Shown: positions 26,076 through 36,800 of the stretch, one piece after another
How the letters are laid out: each line of letters begins with the position of its first letter
Position numbering within the stretch: position 1 is the first letter of the stretch
Assembly: GCA_041747435.1 (NCBI GenBank)
Contig: JBGTFE010000055.1
Coordinates: 1-52,064 of the forward strand
Length of the DNA: 52,064 bases
Origin: JBGTFE01 sp041747435
GTDB lineage: Bacteria > Acidobacteriota > Blastocatellia > Pyrinomonadales > Pyrinomonadaceae
Direction: 5' to 3'
Notes under the pieces: model-generated
Told to the model about the DNA's origin: nothing
Database searches by the model: none
Seen by the model: only the letters and a program-made list of their open reading frames with translations
Position numbers and translations under genes: made by a program

Positions 26076-27791
26076 CTATTGACCGATCGCAACTCCCAAA
26101 TCGGAATTCGCAAATTTTCCGATGCTTTCTCCAATCTTTTCCAACAACGGTTTCAGCGTTTGCGGCTTGATAGCTGAGACTGCCACGCTTTCTTGTTCTT
26201 TGTCAAATAAAAGTTGTCTTTGCAGGGCTTCAACCGAGGTTTCGTCGACCAAGTCCGCCTTGTTCAAAGCGATAAGGCGCGGAATTTTATTAAGTTCGAG
26301 CTCGCCCAAAATCTTATCGACCGATTCGATCTGATGAACGGCGTGCGGATTTGACGCATCGACTAAATGAACGAGCAGATCGCTGTCGGAAATTTCTTCA
26401 AGCGTCGCGCGAAAAGCGGCGACAAGAGTTTCCGGAAGATCGCGAATAAATCCGACCGTGTCATTAATGATAATTTCCTGTTCGATCGGCAGGCGCAAAC
26501 GACGCGAAGTCGGATCGAGCGTCGCAAACATTTTCTTTTCGGCGTAAACCTCGCTGTTCGTCAAGGTGTTTAGGAGCGTCGATTTTCCGGCGTTTGTATA
26601 GCCGACAAGCGAGATTATCGGCAAATTTTTCTGCACGCGATTTTTACGGCGTTCCTGTCTTTGACGGCTGAGATTATCGACTTGTTTTTCGAGCTGCGAG
26701 ATCTTATCGCGCACGCGCCGCCGGTCGGTTTCGAGTTTCGTTTCACCGGGACCGCGCCCGCCGATTCCTCCCATAAGACGCGAAAACGCAGAATTTTGTC
26801 CCTGAGCGAGACGCGGCAGAAGATATTTTAACTGCGCCAATTCGACCTGCAATTTTCCTTCGCGCGACTGCGCGCGCTGCGCGAAAATATCGAGAATAAG
26901 CTGCGGGCGGTCGATAACTTTCAGATCGGTCGCCAGCGAGAGCGAACGAACCTGCGCGGGCGATAATTCCGTATCGAAGACGATCAGATCGGCGCCGAGC
27001 CGCATCGCGCGGATCAAAAGTTCCTGCAATTTGCCGCCGCCAAGAACCGTTTTGGGATCGATCTTTTGCCGGCGCTGAATTATCTTATCCAAAACGATCA
27101 CATCCGCTGAAATTGCGAGTTCTTCCAGTTCCGCGAGCGATTCTTCGGCGTCCGACAAATAACCGGTTGTAACGCCGACCAAAATCACGCGGTCACGATT
27201 TGTTTGCCGGTTTCGCGCCGTTCGGCGATTCCGCGCCATTTCGTTTTCAAGCGAATTAATCAGCGATATAAAATCGGTGTCGAGATGGGCAGGAATGGCT
27301 GGTTCAAGAAATTCATATGGCGGAGCGTCGCCGTTATTTTCGAGATTTGCGGCAGTCGCCGGCAAAAGGTGCGCGGAGTAAACAAGATCGGGCAAACCGG
27401 TTTGTTCGCTGACCTGAATTATCGACATTAGATCGAGCCGAAGCAGCGCAAGGTCGGTCAAATCGTCCTGCGTCAATTGCTCGTTTAAAAGATGTGTGTG
27501 CACGCAGCGGAGTCCTCGAAAACGTTCGGCTGAAACGCGCGCGCGTCCAAAATCGGGCATTTCGATCTGCTTTGCGGTGCCGACCATAACGTATTCGACT
27601 TGTCCCTTGCGATTGATAAGAACGCCGATCTGTCTGCCGGTTTCGTGCGAAATTTCCGACATTTGCCGCGCCAATTCCGGAGAAATTATTTGTTCGGCAG
27701 CGACGCGGCGCGTTAAAAGTCTCTCGATACGACGCAGTTGATTGTGCTTTAATCCTTTGGTAAAACCGTGAACGCTGCTGATAAAATCCAA
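26076..27791 (-). CDS. hflX: GTPase HflX, ribosome-associated
   Basis: This is a 571-residue GTPase that splits stalled ribosomes after stress. It has a long N-terminal region, the HflX nucleotide-binding-like domain with VGGGKLQEL-type signature (read here as LGGGKLQELLIRA), GRGPGETKLETDRR, and the G domain: GYTNAGKST (G1, about 397), DTVGFIRDLP (G3) and NKADL (G4). The annotated start is TTG at 27791, directly abutting a GGAGG at 27796-27792. An ATC at 27782 sits at proper spacing from that GGAGG, so the true start is uncertain. A TATAAT at 27811-27806 lies just upstream. Confidence 0.92.
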   Translation of the reverse strand: MDFISSVHGFTKGLKHNQLRRIERLLTRRVAAEQIISPELARQMSEISHETGRQIGVLINRKGQVEYVMVGTAKQIEMPDFGRARVSAERFRGLRCVHTHLLNEQLTQDDLTDLALLRLDLMSIIQVSEQTGLPDLVYSAHLLPATAANLENNGDAPPYEFLEPAIPAHLDTDFISLINSLENEMARNRRTARNRQTNRDRVILVGVTTGYLSDAEESLAELEELAISADVIVLDKIIQRRQKIDPKTVLGGGKLQELLIRAMRLGADLIVFDTELSPAQVRSLSLATDLKVIDRPQLILDIFAQRAQSREGKLQVELAQLKYLLPRLAQGQNSAFSRLMGGIGGRGPGETKLETDRRRVRDKISQLEKQVDNLSRQRQERRKNRVQKNLPIISLVGYTNAGKSTLLNTLTNSEVYAEKKMFATLDPTSRRLRLPIEQEIIINDTVGFIRDLPETLVAAFRATLEEISDSDLLVHLVDASNPHAVHQIESVDKILGELELNKIPRLIALNKADLVDETSVEALQRQLLFDKEQESVAVSAIKPQTLKPLLEKIGESIGKFANSDLGVAIGQ

Positions 27792-27955
27792 CCTCCGTTA
27801 CGTCAATTATACAATATTGATGGGTTTAAGCACGGATTTGGCGGTTCAACCTACGGGTGTCTTTTGCTGAAGAGATACTTGCGGCTAATAAAATTCGGGC
27901 AAATTGCTTATTGTTTGGCTAACATCGTAGAATAAATGCTTTGGTTCGGGAAACA

Positions 27956-28984
27956 ATGAATAAAGCGGGCAAAATAATTTCCGTCGATCCGCCGCGCGCG
28001 ATTCCGGGCGGCGAGGTTTCGATCGAATGCGCGGATTTCCAGATCGGGGGTTATGACGATCACGGATGCTTTTTTGACGGTCAAAAGGCGCGTGTTGTCG
28101 CCGCTTCGTCCTCGAGAATTTTGGCGATTGTGCCGGAAACCTTCGATACGTCGAACGTCGAGATCTATCTTGAAAGCGGCGGCGACCGAAGCGCGCCATT
28201 TAATATCACGGTCGGGAAAAAACTTGCCGAAGACCTGCACATCGTCGCGAACCCGGCGATCGATCCGAAAGATGATTCGATTATCGTGACGCGTTCCGGC
28301 TCGCGCGGACAAAAACTGCCGACGACGCTTTATCGACTCGAACCTGACGGTTTTCTCAACGAATTTACCGCCGATATTTTGAATCCGACCGGCATCGCCT
28401 TTAACGCGACCGGCGAGCTTTTTGTGACAAATCGCGCCGACGGAGAGGTTTGCCGAATTGTAAACGACGATGACGTGGTGCCGTTTTCGTCCGAGCTCGG
28501 GATCGCAACGGGAATTGCGTTCGACAGCGAAGGAAGAATGTATGTCGGCGACCGCAGCGGAACGATCTTTCGAATCGACGATTTCGGCGCGCCGGAAACT
28601 TTTTCCGTGGTCGAGCCTTCGGTTTCCGCCTTTCATTTGGCTTTTGGGGCGGACGGACGACTCTACGTTACCGCGCCGAAACTCTCAGGATTTGACGCCG
28701 TTTATGCGATCGATGTTAACGGCACTGAACAAATATTTTATCGCGGATTCGGCAGACCGCAGGGTTTGGCATTCGATCGCGACGGGAATTTATTTTGCGC
28801 GGCGTGTTTTCGCGGGAAACACGGCATCGTGAAGATCACACCGGATGGAGAAACCGCGGAAATGTTCCTCGCGGGAATGAATGTTGTCGGGCTTTGCTTT
28901 ACCCGAAACGGCGAAATGATCGTCGCGACCAATGAAGAGGTTTTCAGTTTACCACTCGGAATTTACGGAACGCTTTTGGATTAG
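27956..28984 (+). CDS. IPT/TIG domain plus NHL-like beta-propeller protein
   Basis: This is a 342-residue protein from the ATG at 27956. Residues about 1-85 form an IPT/TIG (Ig-like) module (ISVDPPRAIPGGEVSIECADF...). The rest has repeated NPTGIAFNATGELFVTNRADG-type blades typical of NHL/SMP-30 propellers. There is no signal peptide, although such folds are usually secreted. No SMP-30 metal ligands can be assigned confidently. It is divergent from hflX and ends at a strong terminator. Confidence 0.7.
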   Translation: MNKAGKIISVDPPRAIPGGEVSIECADFQIGGYDDHGCFFDGQKARVVAASSSRILAIVPETFDTSNVEIYLESGGDRSAPFNITVGKKLAEDLHIVANPAIDPKDDSIIVTRSGSRGQKLPTTLYRLEPDGFLNEFTADILNPTGIAFNATGELFVTNRADGEVCRIVNDDDVVPFSSELGIATGIAFDSEGRMYVGDRSGTIFRIDDFGAPETFSVVEPSVSAFHLAFGADGRLYVTAPKLSGFDAVYAIDVNGTEQIFYRGFGRPQGLAFDRDGNLFCAACFRGKHGIVKITPDGETAEMFLAGMNVVGLCFTRNGEMIVATNEEVFSLPLGIYGTLLD

Positions 28985-29004
28985 AATCTTAAAATCAAAG
29001 AAAG

Positions 29005-29033
29005 AAAAGGCTCTTTCACTGTCAGAGCCTTTT
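29005..29033. terminator. Bidirectional intrinsic terminator
   Basis: A 10-bp perfect stem, AAAAGGCTCT (29005-29014) with AGAGCCTTTT (29024-29033), has a 9-base loop. A T-rich run follows on the plus strand, and the A-rich 5' arm gives T's on the minus strand. It lies between two convergent genes. Confidence 0.9.
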
Positions 29034-29055
29034 TCGTTTACACCTTAAAAAGAAT

Positions 29056-32000
29056 CTACGGCACGAACGCATTCGGAACGGGAAGATCTCCAGATTGCCC
29101 AAACCCCTGAATCAACGTGCCCGCAGTTGTTCTCTGGACCCACCACGTCGAACTTGAAGGGCGGAAAATGCCGGCGTCAAACTTTCCATCGCCGTCGTAA
29201 TCTCCGATCGTGGGCACGTCGCCTGTCGTTCCAAACGGGAATGCGTAATATGAAAAGTCTTCGCTTCTCAAAACAAACCATTCGCCGGTTGAAGGTCGCC
29301 AAACTGCGGCATCAGCCTTTCCGTCGCCGGTGTAATCGCCTTGCACGGGTTTATCCGAGCTGTTTCCGAAACTAAAAGCTAGCAGTCCGAGCGTGCTTCG
29401 ATTTATCCACCATTGTCCGGCTGAGGCGCGCCAAATGGCGATGTCTGAAATGCCGTCGCTGTCGTAATCCGCAACCACCGGAGCGTCGCCGTTAGCACCG
29501 AATTGCTGGATAATAATTCCGCCGCTCGATTTATTGATATACCAAACGCCGGTCGAAGGACGAAAGACCGCCGCATCCGCTTTACCGTCGTTGTCAAAAT
29601 CTCCGGGCGCGGGGATGTCGCCTGAAAGTCCAAACGGGAAAGCGAAATAACTAGAATCTTCGCTTCTGAGAACAAACCATTCGCCCGTGGACGGTCGCCA
29701 AATCGCAACATCAGTCTTTCCGTCTCCCGTGTAATCGGCAGGAACGATTTTGTCCGAAGAATTTCCAAACTGGACTGCGCCGTTACCGCCGTCCGAACTG
29801 CGACGATGCCACCATTCGCCGACTGAAGGACGAAAGATGGAAATATCGGTTATGCCGTCGCCATCGAAATCAAACGGTGATTTGGTTTGAGCAAAATATC
29901 GGGCTACGGCATAATCGAAATCCGTTCCGTTAAGAGCTTCTCCGACCGCGATGAGTCTTCCATTGCGCTGCAGCGCCAAACCTAAAATCTGTTCATTTCC
30001 GTTGCCGAGAGCCGTGATGACTTTTCCGCCGATGCCGAATCTATTGTCTAAATTGCCGCTCGATGTAACTCGCGCTAAGGCAAAATTTCGCTGTATCGGA
30101 CTACCCGATTCGCTGTAACCGCCCGCAATGATCGCTCCATCCGATTGCAGCACAAGACCGTTCGCGACCTCATTACCTCCAAAGTCGATAAACCTGATCC
30201 CGTTGGCGCCAAAGCCGCTATCGGGGTTTCCGTTTGAAAGGTATCGGGCGATCGCAAAATCCGGTATTGCCGTTCCCCCAAGCACAATTTTGCCATCGGG
30301 TTGCAGCGCCATATCGTTTACGGTGAGAGCAAGATTGACGGGATTTCCCGAGTTAAATGTCGAATCCGCTGTGCCGTTTGAATTAAGTCTAATTAACTGA
30401 GGTCCGCCCGCCACGATTTTTCCGTCGGGTTGAATGACTAGCGCATTCGCCGGTGAAGCATTTCCGGTATAAACTCCATTATTGGCAAAACCCGAATCGC
30501 GCGAACCGTCGGCATTAAAACGCGCAACCATGAATTGGAAGACAACAGTTTGAAAGTTGTGATTAACCATTCCGGCGACAGCAATTTTCCCGTCCGGTTG
30601 GATCGCCACATCAGATCCAGCGATTGAAGCAGAAACCGAAAGAATCGTTGAGCCGCCGGTTCCAAAATCCGCATCCAGGGAACCGTCCGCGTTGTAACGG
30701 ATCAAAACCAGACGATAAATCGGATAACCGCCGATTCTTCCGACAACTACAATCTTACCGTCAGGTTGTAAAGCGACACCAAAGGCTTCGGTCTGCTGAT
30801 TAAATTGAGTGGTTGCTTTGCCGCCAATGCCGAATGAATTATCCAGCGCGCCGTTCGGAAGATAACGAGCCAGAGAAAAGTCATTGGAATTACCGTATTG
30901 GCTATATCCGACGGCAACAATCTTTCCGTCAGGCTGCACCGCAACATCCTGCGCCGTATCATTGCCGCGACCGAAGTTGTCCCGACGTTGAACTTGAACT
31001 GTTCCCGTCGAAGAAATTTGCGATATTGCGAGATCAATACCGGCGACACCGACCGAAATAATTTGACCGTCGTTTTTCAGCCCCCCTGCAATTGCCCGGC
31101 TCGATTGCGGATTAAATCCAACAATAGTTTTCCCGCCACTTCCAAAAGTTGTGTCAAAAGAGCCATTTGAATTAAGCCTCGTAACTATAGAATGGGTCAG
31201 AAATCCATCTTGAGTCTGTCCGAAGGCAAGAATCTTACCATCATTTTGGACAGCCACATCGAAAATATAATCAGGACCGGGACTTATATTGACGGTTAAT
31301 AATCCACCGCCGAAATCAGTATCGATCGTGCCGTTCGGATTGAACCGCACCAGGAAAAAATCATAGTTGTCATTGAGCGTCGTGTTTTGTCCGGCGAGAA
31401 TAATTTTACCGTCGGACTGCACGGTCAGTCCATAACAAATCTGAACGCCATTGAGGTTTACCCGCTGGTTTCCGCCCCCAAAAGTTCCATCCAGACTGCC
31501 GTCAACATTAAAACGGGCAACCGCAAAATCATGACCGCCGGGACCCTCCGCAGTGCCAGCCACAACAATTTTCCCGTCGCTTTGGAGAGCAACTTTGCTC
31601 GCCGTCGTGATATTTTGCCCAAATGTCGTGGCGGCTATTCCGCCATTTCCAAAACCCGTATCAACAGAACCGTCAGAGTTAAATCGTCTTATTTCAATTC
31701 CCGAAGTTGTTTGGGGATAACCGACGATCACGATCTTGTCATCGGTCTGGATTGCAACATCCGCCGCTCCCGCCAGCGAACTGACGACCACGCCGTTTGA
31801 GCCGAAAGTACTATCGGGAGAGCCGTTCGGAGTAAAACGAAGAATTACCGTGCCGGAACTCCCTCGCCCGACAACAATAATTTTCCCGTCACTCTGCACG
31901 TCAACCCCAACTCCGGCTGAACCTGCGTTTGAGATTACCAGCCCGTTAGAACCAAAACTTACATCCGGCGTTCCGTCGCTGTTATAACGTAGCAATAAAA

Positions 32001-32241
32001 TGCCCGGGTTTACAGAACCGACAACTAAAAATTTATTATCCGCCAAAACTTTTATATCGTCGGACCAATTTGTAGATGCGCCCAAATTCGTGAAAACCTT
32101 GCCCGTCCCGTTAAAGCTCGTATCCAAATCGCCGGCAGCGGCGTCTGCCTGACCGGGTAAAAAAATCGAAATAAACAGAAGCGCAACGATGTCGAAAAAA
32201 AACGCACCCTTTAAAGATGTAAAATTGGTTTGATAAATCAT
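29056..32241 (-). CDS. Large secreted delta-60/FG-GAP repeat protein
   Basis: From the ATG at 32241, behind an AAGGATGG ribosome-binding site, the protein has 1061 residues. A signal peptide (about 1-35) ends PGQADAAA. About fourteen delta-60 repeats follow (LQPDGKIVVAG...RYNADGSLDTTFG pattern, about 50-60 residues each). The last 290 residues hold six FG-GAP/VCBS-like units of about 45 residues (DGDGKADAAVFRPSTGVWYI). Both repeat types form beta-propeller or calcium-binding surfaces outside the cell. The first unit (FDFDGDGITDISIFRPS) is intact. No sorting tag, adhesin or enzyme domain is visible. It is probably a cell-surface or extracellular protein of unknown target. Confidence 0.85.
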   Translation of the reverse strand: MIYQTNFTSLKGAFFFDIVALLFISIFLPGQADAAAGDLDTSFNGTGKVFTNLGASTNWSDDIKVLADNKFLVVGSVNPGILLLRYNSDGTPDVSFGSNGLVISNAGSAGVGVDVQSDGKIIVVGRGSSGTVILRFTPNGSPDSTFGSNGVVVSSLAGAADVAIQTDDKIVIVGYPQTTSGIEIRRFNSDGSVDTGFGNGGIAATTFGQNITTASKVALQSDGKIVVAGTAEGPGGHDFAVARFNVDGSLDGTFGGGNQRVNLNGVQICYGLTVQSDGKIILAGQNTTLNDNYDFFLVRFNPNGTIDTDFGGGLLTVNISPGPDYIFDVAVQNDGKILAFGQTQDGFLTHSIVTRLNSNGSFDTTFGSGGKTIVGFNPQSSRAIAGGLKNDGQIISVGVAGIDLAISQISSTGTVQVQRRDNFGRGNDTAQDVAVQPDGKIVAVGYSQYGNSNDFSLARYLPNGALDNSFGIGGKATTQFNQQTEAFGVALQPDGKIVVVGRIGGYPIYRLVLIRYNADGSLDADFGTGGSTILSVSASIAGSDVAIQPDGKIAVAGMVNHNFQTVVFQFMVARFNADGSRDSGFANNGVYTGNASPANALVIQPDGKIVAGGPQLIRLNSNGTADSTFNSGNPVNLALTVNDMALQPDGKIVLGGTAIPDFAIARYLSNGNPDSGFGANGIRFIDFGGNEVANGLVLQSDGAIIAGGYSESGSPIQRNFALARVTSSGNLDNRFGIGGKVITALGNGNEQILGLALQRNGRLIAVGEALNGTDFDYAVARYFAQTKSPFDFDGDGITDISIFRPSVGEWWHRRSSDGGNGAVQFGNSSDKIVPADYTGDGKTDVAIWRPSTGEWFVLRSEDSSYFAFPFGLSGDIPAPGDFDNDGKADAAVFRPSTGVWYINKSSGGIIIQQFGANGDAPVVADYDSDGISDIAIWRASAGQWWINRSTLGLLAFSFGNSSDKPVQGDYTGDGKADAAVWRPSTGEWFVLRSEDFSYYAFPFGTTGDVPTIGDYDGDGKFDAGIFRPSSSTWWVQRTTAGTLIQGFGQSGDLPVPNAFVP

Positions 32242-32440
32242 TGGTCTACCATCCTTTTGGTATTGGTTTCTTTCCCGATAGGATACTCTCATAGAACTAA
32301 ATTATCAATGATTTTCTTTGAACTTTGGGCTGATTTTACAAAAATTAATATTTTTTCCGCTAGTTGAAAATCTGCGATCAAAGCGCAAAAAATGCTTCGT
32401 CCAAATCTGAACGAAGCAATTTTTTTATTCAATGCGCACG

Positions 32441-33607
32441 CTAATTCTCAGGTGAAGGTGACGGCTGCGGCTGCGTTTCCGTCCGCTTCTTCAATTGCGG
32501 TTTCTCGTTTTCGCTTGATGGTTCAGTTGTCGAATCGTTTGGTTCGGTGGGTTGTCGCCGTTTGAGCGTCGGTTTTCCGTCTTCGGTATCGCTGATATCA
32601 GCCGAGGCTAATGCCTTCGCGTTCGAGATGCGGAAAAGATACGATTTAACGCGCTGAAATTCCGATGTGCTGATAATATATTCTTCTCTCTCCGAAAAAC
32701 GGGCGACAAGGGCGAGACTCGAATCTCGGCGTTCTACCGACTGTGGATGGGTTGTAAAAAGTTTTGAGATCGTTCCCGGCTTTTTCTTATTTTTTGACTG
32801 AAGCTTTTCGAACATTGTCGCCATCGCTGTAGGATCGTAACCGGCGGCGTAAAGATATTGAACGCCGAGTTTATCCGCTTCTTCTTCAGCGCCGCGGCTG
32901 AATTTAAAGAACGCGAGCATTTGTCCGAGTCCGGCGGTGTTTTGAAGGATCGAACCCGCAATTCCGCCGGTCATCAAAATTCCGGCTAAGATTCCGTATT
33001 GCAAAAATTGTCCTTTTCCGGCATTTTCCATCGCATGGCGAGCTGCAACGTGCGCGATCTCGTGCGCCATCACGCCGGCGAGTTCGGCTTCATTATCGGC
33101 GGCAAGGATCAAACCTTTGTTAACAAAAAAATACCCGCCGGGAAGCGCAAAAGCGTTAACTTCATCGCTGTCAATGACTTTGATCGTAAAAGGAATTTTT
33201 GCGTCAGAATGGAGAACGATATTTTGTCCGACTCGATTAACGTATTCCGTAATGCGCTGATCGGTGACCATTTTTGCCTGCTGTTCGACTTCGAGCGCGA
33301 GTTGGCGTCCGATCTGCATTTCTTTTTCCTGAGAACCGCCGAGCCAGCCGAAAAATTTATCCGAACCGCCGTTGATATTCCGCTTTCCTATCATCGCCGG
33401 ATCTTCTTTTTCAGAAAGGGTTTTGCCGGAAGTTGTCGGCGTCGGGCTGGTTTTAGAATTTTGTTTGCTCTTCGATTCTTTTTTCTTGGATGATTTCTTG
33501 TCGGTCGATTGCGCCGCGACGTTTGCCGGTAAAATAGCCGTGGTGCTCATCCAAAACGCGCTCAAAACAAAAAACGCGCCCAAATCGCGAATAAAACTTT
33601 TACGCAT
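32441..33607 (-). CDS. M48-family metalloprotease, BepA/LoiP-like
   Basis: This is a 388-residue envelope protease. It has a signal peptide (about 1-32), a Lys/Ser/Thr-rich linker, then an M48 domain with zinc motif HEIAHVAARH (His182, Glu183, His186) and a downstream EEEADKLGVQYLYAAGYDP supplying the third ligand. The C-terminal 60 residues are a charged, Pro/Glu/Lys-rich tail. There are no TPR repeats as in BepA. It probably degrades misfolded outer-membrane proteins. A good ribosome-binding site (AAAGGAGAG) precedes the start. It is divergent from the large ATPase gene across 269 bases in which no gene is seen. Confidence 0.9.
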   Translation of the reverse strand: MRKSFIRDLGAFFVLSAFWMSTTAILPANVAAQSTDKKSSKKKESKSKQNSKTSPTPTTSGKTLSEKEDPAMIGKRNINGGSDKFFGWLGGSQEKEMQIGRQLALEVEQQAKMVTDQRITEYVNRVGQNIVLHSDAKIPFTIKVIDSDEVNAFALPGGYFFVNKGLILAADNEAELAGVMAHEIAHVAARHAMENAGKGQFLQYGILAGILMTGGIAGSILQNTAGLGQMLAFFKFSRGAEEEADKLGVQYLYAAGYDPTAMATMFEKLQSKNKKKPGTISKLFTTHPQSVERRDSSLALVARFSEREEYIISTSEFQRVKSYLFRISNAKALASADISDTEDGKPTLKRRQPTEPNDSTTEPSSENEKPQLKKRTETQPQPSPSPEN

Positions 33608-33876
33608 ATTTCTCTCCTTTAACGATCGAATTCAATTCTAACCTTTATTCAATTCTAGAATCAACGTCTGTAAGATGCTCGCGAACTTTTAAAAGTTGTG
33701 CTATTTACGGGAAATTTACGACAATTTTATCTAAATTCAAATTTTTTTGTTAAAAAGTGTTTTTTTTAATGCGAAAAATTGGTAAAGTATATGTAGCCGC
33801 GCAGTTTGCGGTGCGCCGGAAACAACTCTCCTTCAAATCAAAATAACTTCTCGATTTAAAGTTCGCCTTCGTTCAA

Positions 33877-36800
33877 ATGAAACGTATCCAGGAAAAAGTA
33901 AAAGACGTAGTAGAAGTTCGCCCGTATAAAAATCTGCAAGATTTTACTGCGGAGCCTTTACAAACGCTTGCCGCATATCATTTTACCGACGCCACTTCGG
34001 AATTGATGGCGAAGTGGCTCGATAGAATAGCCGATGTGCAGATCGAAAATGGGGCGGCGACAGCTTTGGCGGGTTATCGCGGCGTCGGCAAAAGTCATTT
34101 CCTGGCAACACTTGGCGCGATCGTGGCAAATCCGGAATTGCGTTCCCGTATTTCCGACCCGCATGTCGCGATGAGCGCTCAGCAGCTTAAACGGCGTCAT
34201 TATCCGGTTGCTTATGTTCGGCGGGGAACTCATCAAACGTTGACCGAGGAACTCAAAACCGCGCTCGCCAAAACGCTTGAGGTCGGAGTTTCTGAATTGC
34301 CGGATTCGTTGCCTGAATTGCTAACGACAGCCGCCGGAAGCGCCAACGATCTACCACTTCTTATTATCATTGACACCGCGTTAGAACGCGCCGAACGTGT
34401 TGCGCGTGACGACGGCGAGTTTCTCGGAGAAATTGCGCGGCTTTCCAAAGATCTGAACATTTTTGCCGCGGCGGCGCTGGACGACGATATTTCCGGCGCG
34501 GACGGCGTGAATGCCGCGATCTCTCAAAACTACACGATCGATTTCCTCGATCAGGAACATCTTTACCGGATCGTCGATGCAAATATTTTCCCGAAATATA
34601 GCAACAAGCAGCCGCTCCTTCACGATATTTACACGTATTTTCGCGAGGTAATGCCGCATTTTCGCTGGAGCGAGCAGCGTTTTGCGGCGCTTTATCCGCT
34701 TCATCCGGTTATCCTCGAAAACGCGCCTTTTGTTCGTCTCTACATACAAGATTTCGCGCTTCTGGGATTTGCGTCGGAGGCGGGAACCAAAATTCTGGGT
34801 CGTCCGGCAAATTCACTCATCGCGCTTGATGAAGTTTTTGACAGCACGGAAAACTCGCTTCGGAAGGTCGATCTATTGTCCGAAGCGTTTGATACTTACG
34901 ATCGGTTGAACGCGGAAGTTGTCTGGCAAATCCCTGTAATGCAAAGACTTCACGCAAAACTGATCCTTAAGGCGCTTTTGCTTTTGTCGCTTCACGGAAA
35001 CGGCGCGACCGCCGGCGAGATCAGCGCGGCGATGCTCATTTATGACGAAAACGATCCGCAAAAAACGATAAAGATCGTCTCAGATCTGCTTGAAAGTTTC
35101 TGTCTCGCGTTTCCCGAAGCTGTTTCGCGAACGGACGAAGAAGACCGAGAAATTCGGTACAGCCTGAACATAGGCGGCAAAGATGACCTGAATGGCGCGC
35201 TAGCCGACGCCGCGATAGACGTTTCGCCCGACGCCGTTCCGAAAATATTAAGACGGTTTGCGCGCGATCGCTTCTCGGATTGGACGCTTTCGGAAGAAAC
35301 CGAGACTGCCGACGATTGGACGGAATGTCAAACCGTTTGGCGCGGCGGACTGCGCCGCGGACGCGTATCGTGGAATTTTGAAAATCGGGAACTCGAGGCG
35401 AAATCCCCGCTTACGAATACCGAATTTCTCGAATGGGAAATCATCGTGAATTCCTCTTGGAACAATACCGAAAACCTGGGAACCGTTCCGCAAGTTTATT
35501 GGAAGCCGGCGCAGCTTCGGCGTGATGAAACCGAAACGATCCTCCGCTATCACGTACTGCTGACCGATAAAACTTTGCGTGAAAACTACGGCGAACAAAT
35601 TCAGGCAGCCGGACATTCGCACAAAATTTCCGTCGAACGAATTTGGAATCGCATCTTTATCGAGGAAGCAAATTTTACCATCGAAGGTTTTGACTATAAT
35701 TTCACGGAAGACGCGCGCGCCGCGCAAACTTTGTCGGAAATGTTTTCGATAATGCTCGAACCTTTGTTCGAAAATCAGTATCCGGAACATCCGATTTTTG
35801 ATCGGACACTCGGAATGACAGAGGTTTCGACGCTTGTAAACGACTTTTTCAGCGGCGCCCGCGCCGATCTGCCGGAAGTTCAGGATCTGGCGGAGACCTT
35901 TGCGCTGCCGCTCAGTTTGGTCGCCAACCACGGCGGCGTCTTCGTTCTCGAAAAGGAAGAAAATCTGGCAGAGATTCCGGTCGTTAAAGAGATAGCGAAG
36001 CTCATCGAAGAAAGCGGTGACGGGAATGTTTCGCTCAAGAGCATTTATCAAAAGTTAAAAGCGCCGCCGATCGGGCTAGTGCGCGAGGCGCAGCATTTGG
36101 TTTTGACGGCGCTCGTCGCGCAGCGGCAGATAGAATTTGTTACTTCGAAAGGCGATAGAGTCAATCGGCGCTCGCTCGATCTAAATATGATCTGGGACGA
36201 CATCGAAGGAATCGCCAAGCCGTCCGGTATCGTTTATAAAAATCCGAGACTAGCCGAATGGGCGCGAATTTTGACCGGTTCGGAGAGTCTTTCGCTTGAA
36301 TCTTCCACCGGCGCCGAAAAAGTTTTTGCCGCGCTAGAAACCTGGTTGTACGAATGGAAATCGACCCGATTATTAGAACGCTTTGATGAGCTTCCTGACG
36401 AGGTTTTAAATACGAAGATCTGGCGGCTTGCGGCGCATGTAGAAAAAACATTCGGCGCGGTTGCCGTGTGTGTCGGCTCGATCCTGGATAAAACAATTTC
36501 GATCGAAGAAGGCTTGCATCGCATCGCCGACACATTTTCCGATTCCGAAAAATCGTTTCTTTCGAGCTCGGAAGATTTGCTGAGGCTCGAAGATTTTGTG
36601 GTAGGCGTCCGCAAGCGCGAGGAATTTCTCGCATATCTTGCCGTTTGCGACGTGACAGACGACGAAAAAATCGAATATTTCCGCGAAAAACTTCTGCAGG
36701 TCATCGACGAAGGTTATTTTGACGCGAACGAAATTCACAACCGCGAAATGGAAAATCTATGGCAGAGCTTTTACGCGAGATTTACCGAATATTTCGCGAT

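Noticed and set aside
35248..36051. 267-codon minus-strand frame inside the large ATPase gene
   Set aside because: Antisense shadow of a continuous coding frame; no independent start signals.
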